Below, piece after piece: positions 26,199-37,600 of a stretch of 64,000 bases of DNA. A model generated the notes under the pieces. It had not been told where the DNA came from. It ran no database searches and saw nothing but the letters and a program-made list of their open reading frames with translations. Position 1 is the first letter of the stretch. Each line of letters opens with the position of its first letter. The stretch is from Montifringilla adamsi (taxonomy: Eukaryota > Chordata > Aves > Passeriformes > Passeridae): assembly GCA_017590115.1 (NCBI GenBank), contig JAGGNK010015558.1, forward strand, positions 731,841 to 795,840, in the 5' to 3' direction. Made by a program: the position numbers and the translations under genes.

Positions 26199-26898
26199 AC
26201 AAGTAACATAACAGGAAAGGGACAGACTGAATTATAAATACAGGGAAGAACAGGAACAATGAGCATTTTGGGGCTGTAATGTTTGTTCCCCACTGTTGCA
26301 AAAACATTTCACCACTGGACTGGTCCTTATGAAGCAGAAGGTCACTTACTGCACACAGGACAATGCAACACAGGGTGTAACAGATGCTGTAGGCACTGCC
26401 CACAGGCAAGCACACTCCAGTCAGCAGAGTTCAGCAGCAATGCCGCTGTATCTTCATTCACAGCAGCATCTTGCTGTTTCAGACCTGGCCTGCTGCCCCT
26501 GCAGCTGGCTCTGGCACTTCAAGCCACCACAAAGAGAGGTGACAACCATTTCGAATTTCACATAAAAACAGTGGGGTCCATGGAAATCAAGTGATGTGTG
26601 GTGCACAGCTAAGAGAAGCTCTGTCAGTTTTTTCCATCTTTGAAGGGCTGATTAACACGGGCATTAATCCACAATTACTAGCACAAGGACCAGATCAGAG
26701 GTTTGTCCATTCATATTTAAACCACATGTTGAAGTACTGAAGACAGGGGTTTCTTCTCCCATTCCTTCATGTCTAGGTTGGATAATTTACAAGGTGCAGA
26801 TGATTTTCTTCAAATGCAAGAAACGCTGAATGATTTTTCTTCATTAAAACTTCTCCAGATCTGAGGTTCCAATTATCTTCTCCAAATAAAGGAGTAAA

Positions 26899-29800
26899 CT
26901 AAAAGAGGTGGAGAAGAAGTGGAGGGAAAGGAGAGAGAAATTACTTAAAAGGTTTTGCTGCAACAATATACCATAAGATTTTTGTTAGATGTCAAAGAAA
27001 ATCTAAAAGCTAGGCTTAGGATACAGCCCAGTTGATGGGCTTCCCGACCCGCCCTGAACCTCAAGGTTTTTGTGCAATAGCCAACTACTAATACATAAAC
27101 AAGTCAAGAGCATAATTATTTAGGGTCAGATTCTAACTTTATTATTCTATTAACATTGCTCTGCAAACCATCCTATTGACTGCAAAAAGATTGACTAATG
27201 TTTTGGGTATAAATTCAGTCACTTGAAACCTAAATCAAAGTGGCCTGATACACTTCAAAGTGATAAGCCTCTGTATCCTGCATATTTCCACATTTTTATG
27301 TTCCCCCAAAATTTTAAAAAGTTTGTGGACTTGTTTTTAAGCAAACAACCTTTTGTAACTTCTCTTTCACAAAAATCCACATGAACACTCAGTGCAGAGT
27401 TTTTTCTATACCTCAGCCAAAACCAATCTGGTTGGAGCAAAGCAGAAGGGAAGCTCAAGGTGTCTTGTCCCAATACCTCTGTTCACCTAAACAAATTCTG
27501 AATTGAATTTACTCACAACAGAGAAGGCCATAGAATTCCCTTACTTAAAATACATCTATTCTTCATTTAAGTAGAATTCTGTTTAATTTCTTTTTAAACA
27601 GCAATACCATCCACCAATAAATCCATCCTAGAGTCCTTTATAAAATCAATTATTCAATGTGAGACTCAGCCTTTGGATACTGAGGTTGTGCAGCTTTTTC
27701 ACTGTGGAGCTGTATCAAAATTCCAGCTTCCAAACCATCATCAGTTCATCACAATAATTTCTGACAGCACTGCTAGAATTTTAGAAGGCAAATCCGACTT
27801 CATTACAACGCAAATGAGCTCCAGTGCACTCACAGATCCTTTGAACACACCACATCTCTCTCAGGCTGCGATGTCTAAGAACAACAGAGAACATTCACAG
27901 GAAACAACCCAGCCTATGTCCACAGTGTTTTTACAAGTGTGGGCTATTTTTTTAATGTCTAAATAAAGGGTCCACCCAGTGTTGATTAGTCTTTTCTAGG
28001 CATTCCTCAGTATAGCATGACACTCTTCCCATCAAAACAGACTATCAACACTGAAGTCAAAACAGTGTTTCTTGTCATGGGATGAACTTAAAAAAAAACT
28101 ATAAATAATTCCAAAACATGGAAAAACCCTACCCAAAACTCCCAAGTTTGAGGAACAAGACAAAGCAGACTGAAGTCTTCCTAAAAACTGTCAGATTGGG
28201 GCCACACAGCACCATGAAAACAGTGTAATCACCAGTAATTTCCTTTTTGGCCCTCCCACCCACTGACAAAGCAGCAGGAGTCAGCAGGAAAAAAAACAAC
28301 CTACTTACTGGATGAGCACACAGCACTGGAGAGATTTCAGACTACAGCTACATTCAGTTATCTTGTGTGCTAGTTAATCCAGATATCTTGTGTGTTAGTG
28401 AAGATAAAATAATGGCTTTTAACAAGATACTGCAGAGTAAAGCAAAGCTTTTTGCACCGTTATATTCGGAGAACACTTTTTCAAAGTAAAACACTCCCTC
28501 ATGCACTGTAAACTCCAGAACAATTAAGTGAGACTCAGAAGAGTAAGTCAATATTTTTCTTGGCACAGACCTGAGTCCGGGCATTCAATACTGCTGTTCT
28601 GATAACACTGAGAACTGCATAAAGTCAGTAATAATACAAATTAACTGAAGATATCGAGATGTAGTTCCCAGCTAGGGAGGAAGCTGACACACAGAAATGA
28701 GGGCTTCCATTTGCTGTTGGGGGGCAACTACAGCCAGTAACCAGGACCTGGTAAGTTTCTAGAGTTTGCTCTGCTTTCCAAAGAAAAGTCTGGAAAAACA
28801 AAGTGGGGAGAGGGCAGAGAGCAGAATGTTTTCAAGGCAAACAACCACCTGAGAGCAGAGCATCGTGGCACAACACTGCCCAATTTCACAGTAGATTTCA
28901 AAGCTGAGCTGCTGCTTTGCATGGGCCCAACCTTGTATTCTTTACTCAATCAATACTCACAGTCAACTGAAAGACAACTACAGGAGTAACTGTCTGCCCT
29001 GTCTACACTGCCTCAAAGACCTTTGGGGTTTGCATTTACTGCAAGAGTCAGGCAAATGTCTACTGCTGCAAAAAACACCAAAAAACCTTCCCCATGACCT
29101 GTCCCAAACAGTAGAACCTAGAGAAGTCTTCATACGCAAGTTCTTCTTTCTATATTCTGGAGAACCTCTTCAGTCTGAACTTTTAGGTAACCCAGAGGCA
29201 TATGAATAGCTTGATTAATTACTGCAACTGGATTTATTTGCCTTTTTCTTATAACCTGCCTGTCTTCATGGGTACAATATACACTGCTCAAATCCAAAAA
29301 GAAACTACCATTCACAGGACATTGATTATTTAGGATCAAGGACATCACTATATTTAACAGTAATTATTAACAATTAATGGCAGTAACCGATTTTGTACTA
29401 AAGGCACAAGGAGGAAATGGGGAATAAAAGCAACACAACACAAATGGGAATCTACCAGGTTTGTTGCAAAATACACAGATGAATAGCAAAAATCTTCCCC
29501 CCTCCTCCCACAAATAAGAAATGGACAACAACCCATCAAGCAAGACCAAATTCAGACTTGCTTGTGAGAAGATACAATGCTGAAGTTGCATCTGGTAAGA
29601 ACCTGGCTGATTATGTATAATTAAATTGTTTTGGAACAGTGTGTGCAATAGACTAGTAATTATTTCAGGCTGCAATATTAATTACATATCTTCCTGACAC
29701 TATACCTAGTTCAACATATATAAGCATAAGTATTTTGAAAAGTCTGTATTTTAAAGCGTTACAATGGAGAAAATGCAACCTTAGTCCATGAAGATGCAAA

Positions 29801-30352
29801 CACACTGTCAAGGGGAGATTGAAAACTAGGCCTGAACTCCCTGTAAAACACCTGTCTTAAGACAGCAGCTTTCTCTAAAGGCTGTCTACATGAAAATTCA
29901 AGTGAATTCACTATCAGGCTTCAGATACAGAATCTACTGTATCTTTTTCGGGTACTGCTACTACTAGGTCACAAAGTGACCTAGTCTCAGTCATCAGACA
30001 AACAGCAGTGGAACCTTTGTTTAGCATGTATTTAGTACTTAAGAGCCAGAGTCAATTTTCAAAAGATTATCTGCATTTCCACACAAGTTGAAAATGTTAT
30101 TTTTGCTCAGTCCCTTACATCTAAATCATACAGGAAAAGGCTTGTAAAGGCGGGTGCACGATATGTAGCAAACTACTTCCAGGATCTGGTGCTGTCACAG
30201 ACGTGGTGCCTGGCTTACAACAGCCTGAGAACGTGTCTCAGGTGGTCCAGATGTAAAATTGCATTCGACATCCTCACCCCTCCTCAGAGCTGCTGCTGAT
30301 AAGTTTTTTGAAAAGCATTACTACAGTGAAATTCAAAGGTGTTATTTCTTAC
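26899..30352 (-). other. ENC1: ENC1 intron 2, within the 3' UTR (predicted)
   Basis: About 3.45 kb lies between a strong donor and a strong acceptor. It has no coding potential and no recognised transposon. The sequence is AT-rich unique DNA with an imperfect 25-bp-period duplication near 28.36 kb. Retention of this intron would lengthen the 3' UTR without changing the protein. Confidence 0.65.
28359..28399. repeat. Imperfect 25-bp-period tandem duplication
   Basis: TATCTTGTGTGCTAGT (28359) recurs as TATCTTGTGTGTTAGT (28384) with one difference. It lies in ENC1 intron 2. Confidence 0.75.
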
Positions 30353-30384
30353 CTGATAACTTGTCATTGCCAACATATACACAA

Positions 30385-32154
30385 TTAGGAGGGGAGGTGC
30401 TTCCATGTGCTGACAAATGCCGTGGGAATTAATGAATAGGGCACAGTTGTTATGCTGTTCCATACATCTAATGTGGGATCGTAGCAGTCCAATGTCTTGC
30501 ACCTCTGAATGCCAAAGTAGCCTCCAACCACATACAATTTGTTTCCAGATGCCACTGCATGGCAGCTCATTCGCTTCGCTGTCACATCTCCCACCTTAGT
30601 CCACTGGTACGCCTCACTGTTGAACTTATAAGCAGAGCATGCAGAGAATTCAGTATCTCCACCCATAATGAAAATCTGGTTTCCCAGAACAGCTGCAGCC
30701 GTGTAGCGCCAGGGCTGGGGGCAGGTGGCCGGTACAGTCCATCTGTTTTCACACTGATCGTAGCACTGGACTTTGGGCAGCTTGTCATGGCTAACACTGG
30801 TACCACCAAAAGCAAACAGCTTCAGCTTCGCACTGACTACAGCTGCATTGCTTACTCCCTCTCGCAGTGGGGCAACCATGGTCCATTTGTTGGTCACGGG
30901 GTCATACTGTTCTACTTGCTTTAGTGACACTGAAGGGGAAGCTGGAAGGCAACCAGTTGCTGCCGTGTGCCCTCCTACTACATACAAACAGTGCTTAAGT
31001 TCAGCAGAGCCATGGCCAAACCTAGCTACCAGCATGGGAGCGGCCTTCGACCACTCCTCATGAAGGGTGTCATACACCCAAACGTCTTTGGAGACTCCAT
31101 TTTCTGATCCTCGTCCCCCAGTGATATACACTTTGCAGCCTATGGCACAAGCACTGAACTCTTTCCGTGGACTTGGAATGTCAGCCTTTGGAATGATCTC
31201 CTTTGCCTTTTGATCCACCAAATACAGCTTGTCACACATAAAGGTTTGGCCACCCAAAAGAAATAGTGAATGGCCAGTTTTTCGGGGTCTGGCACACAAG
31301 CTGGTGACCACTCCATCATTCTGTAAGATCTTCAACTTGCATCTTATTGATTCTTCTACAATCTCCTTGCTTTTCCTTTGCTTGGTGACAAGTTCTTCCA
31401 TGGCCACATTCTCCATAAGGTATATAGCTGGCAGGAGGGCCAGTCTCACTGTCTGCAGTAGCTCTGGCAGGTAACAGTGACGCTTACTCAGGTCATAGCT
31501 GACCCAGTTGATAGCCGATTCATATACCAGCCTTTCATCTTCAGTTTCTAATTCTTCACTGGAAAGGAGCTGCACTACCATGTCTTTTGGCAGTTGCAGG
31601 AAGTCTTCGCTTTTACTGATACTCTGGAAGTTGCTAAGGCACATCCTCCAAGACAGCTCATACAGCTTGGTACACTGATGAGCATCTGACAGCAGCAGCA
31701 TACCAAGACAGTTGGTGGGATGAAGGTTTTTCTCCAGAAACTCCGCACAAGCATCCCGAATGTCCTGAAACTCCAGCATGTCACCAGCCTCCAGAAGTGA
31801 CTCTGCATTTTCCTCATTGATGATAACTCTGGAGGAATATGCGTAGTCCAGAAGAAGCTCCAGGACTTCTGGGTGAATAGAATTGTGAAAGTTGACTTCA
31901 CTGTCCTGGCTCTCTTTCAGTCCTCCGCTGAACATTGCTTCAAAATAGCGGCTACAAGCAGCTAGAACTGCTCTGTGGCAGGGGAAAGACCTGTTTCCAG
32001 CATGGAGAAGTACATCTGTAAAGAGACGCTGCTGACGCAGGAGGTTTAGGTGAGTAAGGACACTATCAGCATAGGATGACTTGTGGAACAAGTATATGTT
32101 TATTGAGCCAGTACTGGCCCTGGACTTGCGATTTTCATGCATGCTGACCGACAT
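30385..32154 (-). CDS. ENC1: ENC1, BTB-BACK-kelch actin-binding / CUL3 adaptor protein
   Basis: An uninterrupted 589-codon frame reads as ectodermal-neural cortex protein 1; vertebrate ENC1 is also 589 residues, and the N-terminus (MSVSMHENRKSRAS) and C-terminus (FVSTWKHLPS) fit the family. Domains in order: BTB/POZ at about 38-142, BACK/3-box at about 150-255, then six kelch repeats whose double glycines fall near residues 301, 346, 394, 450, 498 and 544, giving a six-bladed propeller. ENC1 is known as an actin-associated, neuron-enriched protein, also called NRP/B and PIG10, and as a substrate adaptor for CUL3 ubiquitin ligase linked to NRF2 control. The start is the only ATG that fits the family N-terminus. 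It has A at -3, and an in-frame TGA two codons upstream blocks extension. The whole frame sits in one exon, with a splice acceptor 12 nt before the ATG. Stop TAA is at 30387-30385. No frameshift or missing motif was seen. Confidence 0.97.
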   Translation of the reverse strand: MSVSMHENRKSRASTGSINIYLFHKSSYADSVLTHLNLLRQQRLFTDVLLHAGNRSFPCHRAVLAACSRYFEAMFSGGLKESQDSEVNFHNSIHPEVLELLLDYAYSSRVIINEENAESLLEAGDMLEFQDIRDACAEFLEKNLHPTNCLGMLLLSDAHQCTKLYELSWRMCLSNFQSISKSEDFLQLPKDMVVQLLSSEELETEDERLVYESAINWVSYDLSKRHCYLPELLQTVRLALLPAIYLMENVAMEELVTKQRKSKEIVEESIRCKLKILQNDGVVTSLCARPRKTGHSLFLLGGQTFMCDKLYLVDQKAKEIIPKADIPSPRKEFSACAIGCKVYITGGRGSENGVSKDVWVYDTLHEEWSKAAPMLVARFGHGSAELKHCLYVVGGHTAATGCLPASPSVSLKQVEQYDPVTNKWTMVAPLREGVSNAAVVSAKLKLFAFGGTSVSHDKLPKVQCYDQCENRWTVPATCPQPWRYTAAAVLGNQIFIMGGDTEFSACSAYKFNSEAYQWTKVGDVTAKRMSCHAVASGNKLYVVGGYFGIQRCKTLDCYDPTLDVWNSITTVPYSLIPTAFVSTWKHLPS

Positions 32155-32160
32155 TTTCTT
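32155..32160 (-). promoter_or_regulatory. ENC1: ENC1 start-codon context
   Basis: The six bases before the ATG read AAGAAA, giving the favourable A at -3. They are directly preceded by an in-frame TGA, which fixes this ATG as the first possible start in the spliced mRNA frame. Confidence 0.7.
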
Positions 32161-32680
32161 TCACACCTATAAGCAAAGAAAAAATTTAAAATAAATAAAA
32201 GTCAAGATCATTACTAGTTTTACATATCAAAAAGTGTGTATATTATTCACTATAGGATGGGGGAGAAAAGGCCTTAATTTACAGGTGAGTGGACAGAGAA
32301 TTACATCTCCCTTTGGCATGCATTTGTTTTTTTGTAAGCTGAGATTCATAAATGACATCGTCTAAATTTGTTGCCCAAGAGCAGGTTTGTCTTGGGAAAC
32401 CTGATCTCCAACTTTCATAGCAATACAGTAAGCAAGTAAGTTGGAGAAAGAAAATGAACCTGGACTGATTTTCTCACCCTTCCCCAACCTAGACCAGCTG
32501 ATTCATTACATACATACACATGCACATGCTTGAAACATTCTCCTGAACTGAATCATAGCAGGAAGAGCTACCAGACAGAATACCTAAGGAATGTCAAAAG
32601 CTGCACAGAGAACAAAAACCTACTAATCCCATTAGGAAGCTTCCCTTTGGTATAGTGATTCCATATGCAACACAAAATGG

Positions 32681-32698
32681 AAAAAAAAAAAAAAAAAA
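32681..32698. repeat. A18 tract in ENC1 intron 1
   Basis: Homopolymer of 18 A on the plus strand, giving a U-run in the ENC1 pre-mRNA. Confidence 0.95.
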
Positions 32699-35068
32699 GC
32701 CAACCCCAAACTTTAAAATAAAATCCTGGTATCACACATTTAGACTTGTATAACTGTAAAAAAAAATATGATTAGTAAATTCTACAGATTCCACCCTTAT
32801 ACCACAGAATTCAGTGTCTGCTTGTTATAGTGATATAACATACACATAGGCAGGGTCAGCAGAAAATCATGTTTTGACCACCAGCTGAAGTCACTGAGAC
32901 ACTGCCTCCGAAGCCATCTGGAGAGTCAAGTCCTCAGAGCTTAAGCCATTACTCATTCTGAACTTTTGAAGGGGCATAAAACTATCCTATCCCATGCTGC
33001 CCTACTCCTAACAAACAAAACCCTACTCAGATCCTGTTTAGAGGTGAACGTTACTGTTACCTGCCATAATATCCAGGTCTAAGTTAAATCTGGAAACTTG
33101 CTGTGATTATACAAAAAGTCAGAATAGTATGGAGTATAGGGTAAGGGAGGAATATTGGCAGTGATATAAAGCTAATGGCCAAAAACCCACAGTGCAAATA
33201 GTAAGAGATGAAACACAAAGAACTCTGTGCAAGCTATGGCTGTGACTGGCACTGAAATAATCTCACTTCTCTCTCTTCAAACTCTTTTCTCTTCACAGAG
33301 AAAACTCAGTGAAAGTCAAGAAGCAAACCTGACTAATTACGATGCTATTTGCATGTCCAGAGTACCTTTTGCTGCACTTTTAAATAAAGAGCTGGCCAAA
33401 AGGTCTATCTGGAAAGCATGCAATGTCCAAAGTCAGAGCATCAGGGGCCACTTGTGAAGGTTTTTAATGTGGATTTACTTTGCTCTCACACAGACATTTC
33501 CATATACTTAAGCATCTTTAACCAATAGTGAATTGTAGAATTTCATTTCCATACTGCTTGCTTCAAGATAATACAAGAGCTTTACAAGCCTCAAAACCAG
33601 CATTTTTAATAGATGTATTTTTCTAGATCTATATGACCAGGAACATTGAGAAAATCGAAACCACACGTTTAATTTGGACAGCAGACTCCATTTCAGAACA
33701 AGCAATCTGTGTATATGGAACATGCAACACGGGCAGTCTAACTGCAGCACAGCCAGTACTGTCCTCCACACTCTCTGTGCTAATATAATTGATTCACCAT
33801 ATTGAACAACAGCAAGTCTATGTTTCACCTTTCCCTTCAGTTACAGCAAAAAAAGCCCTTAAACCCAACTTAAAGTAAAAATAGAGAGACAGCTTACTGT
33901 AAAACTACCATAGCCCACTTCCTTTAATATGAAACAAAATTTGCCCTATGAAACTTAACTGGGATTGAAAATAGCAAGCAACGCTGCCCAATATACAGTG
34001 CACTATCCAAAGTCCTCCAAAACAGAGAGCAGTCTTACACATCAGAGCTACAAGGCAGAGTATCTGTCTCACTCTATCATTTTCTAAGCAAAAGCTTAGA
34101 AAGGGATCATACCAGTGCTCCCTAGGCCAACCTATTAGATGCACTAAGCACAGAACAACTCAAGTCAGCTGGTATGCCTTCAAAACACAAACTCTTTTAC
34201 AAGGAAAATTAAATGACCTTTAATGAAGTTGTATTGTCTGGCAAAAAAAATACCCAGATGGCACTTGAGTCTTGAGCACTAATCTCTGACTAAAATAACC
34301 CACTTAACCTACAGCCAAAAATAAGATACTGACCATTTACAGGTTGAAATCTCCTGGAACTGAAGGATTACAGAAAGGTCATGGCCTGAAATACTAGTAT
34401 ACAAGCAGTTTGATGACACAGTAAGAAGCTGAATGCTTTACTGTCATATTTTTCAAACTTTTCCAGACTCTTTACTGCCTTAAATGCTGTTACGATGGAA
34501 GGTACAGTATTCACTGGATCTCTACAGTAAGTCCTGAGGACTTACTCTTTCACGGTTCCTCACCAGGGAGCAGGACGGGACCTCAACACCCCACTGATCA
34601 GAGACAACAGAATAACCAGTATCTGAATATGCTCACTGCTCCCCACTCTCCATTCCAGTTAACTGAATGTGAGTGTAGACATCACAGTCTAGGCATGCCA
34701 GGATCTCTATGAAAACACAGGTTCTCTTCTTTGCCCCCACATATTGGGGGAATTCAGAGTTTACTGAAAACTTTCTTTCATCATGCACACAGGGTTCAGG
34801 AATAGGGCAGGTACAGTTCATATCAGAGGCTACCGATTCAGGGATTTAGATCTTTCACCAGGCTGTGCACTCCCATGAGCAACACTTGTTCAGCACCATT
34901 CAGAACGAGCCCATAACCACAACAAAATAGAGGCAAACATTAAAAAACCACCCTGCAGTTATGCATACAGTGGAGGCTAGTGAACTACAGACCACATGCA
35001 GAGAGAAGGAACAGATCACTGTCTGTTACCCAAAGCCCACCCACAGCCATGGTAACAAATACCACTGT

Positions 35069-35088
35069 AAAAAAAAAAAAAAAAAAAA
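35069..35088. repeat. A20 tract in ENC1 intron 1
   Basis: Homopolymer of 20 A on the plus strand. Confidence 0.95.
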
Positions 35089-36784
35089 TCAAAAATTTGT
35101 ATAAAAACCCCTCCCAAACAGCTACTGAATACGGCACTCGGTATTTCACCCTACTATAACAGAAGACTTAGTCTCTTGGTGCGAAGTAGATTTCACATTT
35201 GCTGATCTTGAACTGTTCCTGTAAGATTGCCTGTATTATCACAATGTCATCTATTGAGAGGAATTCAAAATATGCCAATTCACATTTAAGATAAGCTAAC
35301 GTATTTCCCCAAACAGAACAAAGTATCTATACGCATCTTCTTCTTCCATTGTGGTGCTGAGATGAGTTTGCACACGGACTAGCTGAACAAACATCCTTAG
35401 AAGCAAGTATCATCATTCACTAACAAGCAGTGTTTCTGTAAATTGCCTGAGTCTCAGTAAATTAGGTCAATCCAGAATCTTGGAACAACACTAAAATGCA
35501 AAAATGACACCTCCAATTTCTCTGCTTGCTGTTGGAAATTATGCAAACCTCAAATACTTCACTTCAGCAGAGGTAATTTACTGTCAGTGATCAAGTGTTC
35601 ATCTTGAATAATATTAGCCAATTCCCTTCAGGCATTTCTTTCCTTAGAAATAGTATTTGTATGTAAAAGACAAGAAGCGGTCAGTAAATTACAGATATAG
35701 ATTTTATCTAGGAACAGAGGTTGAACCAAGACTTTGAGTTATAATTACACTTCAACAGGCTACTTGTCACAGCAGCCCAGTAGTAAACACTACTTTAAAC
35801 AACAGGCTCCTTGTCCTACTTAACAGTTCTACAGCATGCAGGTCTCACCCTAAATCAGATGAAAAATTAAGTATTTTCAAATTACTGATACATCCCTGAT
35901 GCATGCTCATTTTAATACGACTGTGTAATTACACAGTGGTGATTGCGTTTTTCTTTAGGATCAGTGAAACAGCTGAAAGAGAGGAAATCTACTAATCATC
36001 CCACCGATGTAACTAACACCGCTTTCAATTGCTAAATCTGCACCGATGCTATCAGCGTGACAGAGGCAAACCCTGACACTGCCTAAAGTCTTCAAACTCA
36101 GTGGCTGCCTAGGACCTGCAGCGAGACAGAAAGCAGAACACGCTGCTCCTGCTAGGAATGCACTACAGCTCACCACATGCAAACAAAGAAACGCAACTCT
36201 AAATTCCCCTCAGTTCGCCCCATCAAAACGCCTAAATAACTCCGTCTCTGAGAAGAAACTTAATGAACTTCTTCCCAGACTGATATAAAAACCAGTGCGA
36301 GAAGCTAAAATGCATTTAGTTTGCTTTATAGAGCAAAAACCACGTGCAAAAGTTTCTGTACCGGCGCAGGGAGAGCAGCTCAAGGAGCAGCGAGGCGCTC
36401 GCTCATTCCCTGCCCTGCCTCACGCCCGCTGAGGGATGCTCCGGGGCCCCAAGCGGGAAGCTGAAGCCCAATGGGGAAGCTAGCAGCCTCCGTAACAGGA
36501 GCCCACGCTTTCCAAGGGCAGCCGAGTACAGGAGATAGCAAACCACCGCGAACGCCTACCCACCAGTACCCGCTGGTACCCGGCGATCCGGACAGGGCGG
36601 AGGAGGACCGGCCTCCGTCTGTGCCGGGGACGAACAAGGCAGCCCAGCTCCAGCCGGAGAAGCACTGCCGGCAGCGCGGCGGCAGCTCTAGCCCCCAGGT
36701 CTGCCCCCCAGCTCTGCCCCCCAGCTCTGCCCCGCCGCTGCCCTCCCGCCTCCCCTCCGTGCCGGGCGGGCGGCACCAACTCAC

Positions 36785-36838
36785 AGCAGCGGCTGCCGGG
36801 CGAGCGCGGCGGTCCCTGGGCGACGCAGCGCCGCGCAT
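36785..36838 (-). other. Predicted upstream ORF in the ENC1 leader
   Basis: The only ATG in the predicted exon 1 (36838-36836) opens 18 codons (starting MRGAASPRDR) that reach the proposed donor exactly at a codon boundary. Across the junction, exon 2 continues GTG TGA (32166-32161). This 19-codon uORF therefore ends 6 nt before the ENC1 ATG and in the same frame. The context at -3 is C, so scanning ribosomes should often bypass it. The prediction depends on the exon 1 donor being right. Confidence 0.42.
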
Positions 36839-37050
36839 GGGAGAGGAGCTGGGCTGTGCCGGCTCGGCGGTGCCGCGGAGACGCGGCGGGCGAGCAGCAG
36901 CGCCGGGCGGAGCTGGCGCCGCTGGCGGGAGGCGGGTCGCGGAAGGAGGGCGGGAGGCAGGGAAGAGGGACGGAAGAAAGGGAAAGAGGGGCTGCTGCTA
37001 CTGCTGGCACGGCGACCGCAGCTCTGCCCCGGCGGCGAAGCGGAGAAGGA
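36785..37050 (-). other. ENC1: ENC1 exon 1, 5' UTR (predicted; 5' end approximate)
   Basis: GC-rich, non-coding first exon placed by the GTGAGT donor at 36784-36779 and by position in the CpG island. A TATA-like GCATAAAG on the minus strand (37084-37077) would put a start near 37050. Start sites in CpG islands are often dispersed, so the 5' end is only a guess. One upstream ATG (36838) lies in it. Confidence 0.5.
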
Positions 37051-37056
37051 GTATAT

Positions 37057-37076
37057 GGGCTGGGGGGCGGGGGGAG
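37057..37076 (+). promoter_or_regulatory. G-quadruplex-prone G-run at the ENC1 start region
   Basis: Closely spaced G-runs (GGG, then two runs of six, then GG) with one- to two-base spacers lie on the plus strand, which is the template strand for ENC1. They sit just downstream of the TATA-like motif. The fold is inferred from pattern only. Confidence 0.4.
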
Positions 37077-37600
37077 GCTTTATGCAAAGCCTGTGAGTGA
37101 CAGGCAGGGGAGGGACGGCAGGACGAGGGCAGCGCGCTCGCAGTTGCGGTCCCGGCCGGCGGCGGGGAAGGTGTAGTGGGTGTCTGGTGTCCCCTCGGAC
37201 GGGGGCAGCGGGATGGCCTCTGCTTCCTGCCTTGCCTACCCTGCCTCGCACCCGAGCGGAGCGGCGCGGGGGCCCCGCGGGGCCGGGCGGAGCAGCCACT
37301 CGCTGTACGAGCTCCTGCACCGCGCTCCGGGTGAACGAGGGGTGCCCCCGCCGCGCAGACACCAAAATTGCTGCGCGGGGTGGGGAGAGCCGTGCGCACG
37401 GCAGGGGTGCCGGTCCTCGTGGCGTGTCCCGTTGGGTGGCGAGGACCGAGCAAGGCAGACGGTGGGAAACTCCTCCTCGGCTCCCGGGGAGCGGCCGGGA
37501 GGGCGCGGAGGGGCCCGGGCATCGCGGGCCCCGAGCGGGCCGCGGGGCTGCCGCGGGCCGGGCGCTCCGCGGGCCTTCGCTGAGCTGCCGTTTCATAGCT

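Larger units (their letters stand above)
23778..26898 (-). other. ENC1: ENC1 exon 3, 3' UTR (predicted)
   Basis: On the minus strand a long pyrimidine tract running into CTCTTTTAG (AG at 26900-26899) makes a very strong acceptor. It pairs with the donor at 30352 just after the ENC1 stop. The predicted exon continues about 3.1 kb to an AATAAA at 23802-23797 followed by T/GT-rich sequence. The result is a long, AU-rich 3' UTR, as is common for neuronal mRNAs. It contains no credible open reading frame. Features inside it are two AU-rich nonamer sites, a Pumilio-type site, a miR-30 8-mer match, a miR-137 7-mer match, three A-tracts of 14-16 nt, and other AATAAA sites that could give shorter isoforms. 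The 3' end is inferred from signals only. Confidence 0.68.
30353..32166 (-). other. ENC1: ENC1 exon 2 (coding exon)
   Basis: The exon is bounded upstream by a pyrimidine-rich acceptor ending in TATAG (AG at 32168-32167). Downstream it ends in ATCAG followed by GTAAGAAATAA (GT at 30352-30351), a near-consensus donor. It holds 12 nt of 5' UTR, the full reading frame and 32 nt of 3' UTR. Because the last junction is only about 32 nt past the stop, the spliced message should escape nonsense-mediated decay. The boundaries come from motifs, not transcript data. Confidence 0.8.
32167..36784 (-). other. ENC1: ENC1 intron 1 (predicted)
   Basis: About 4.6 kb separates the CpG-island first exon from the coding exon. 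The 3' acceptor is good (T-rich tract, then TATAG). The 5' donor (GCT then GTGAGTTGG) has the GTGAGT core but a T at -1, so an alternative first-exon donor is possible. The intron holds A-tracts at 32681 and 35069 and otherwise unique AT-rich sequence. I recognised no coding exon in it. Confidence 0.6.
36360..37600. promoter_or_regulatory. ENC1: CpG island promoter of ENC1
   Basis: An abrupt GC- and CpG-rich block in an AT-rich landscape, located at the 5' end of ENC1. It has several GC boxes (GGGCGG near 36595, 36765 and 37068), a CCAAT near 36468, and a TATA-like GCATAAAG at 37084-37077 on the minus strand. The island extends about 500 bp past the inferred ENC1 start, which allows divergent transcription to the right. 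The overlapping long GC-rich frames on both strands are composition artefacts. Confidence 0.85.

Noticed and set aside
30284..30502. 72-codon minus-strand frame running past the ENC1 stop
   Set aside because: It overlaps the ENC1 end in another frame and reads through the proposed splice donor, so it is a shadow frame.
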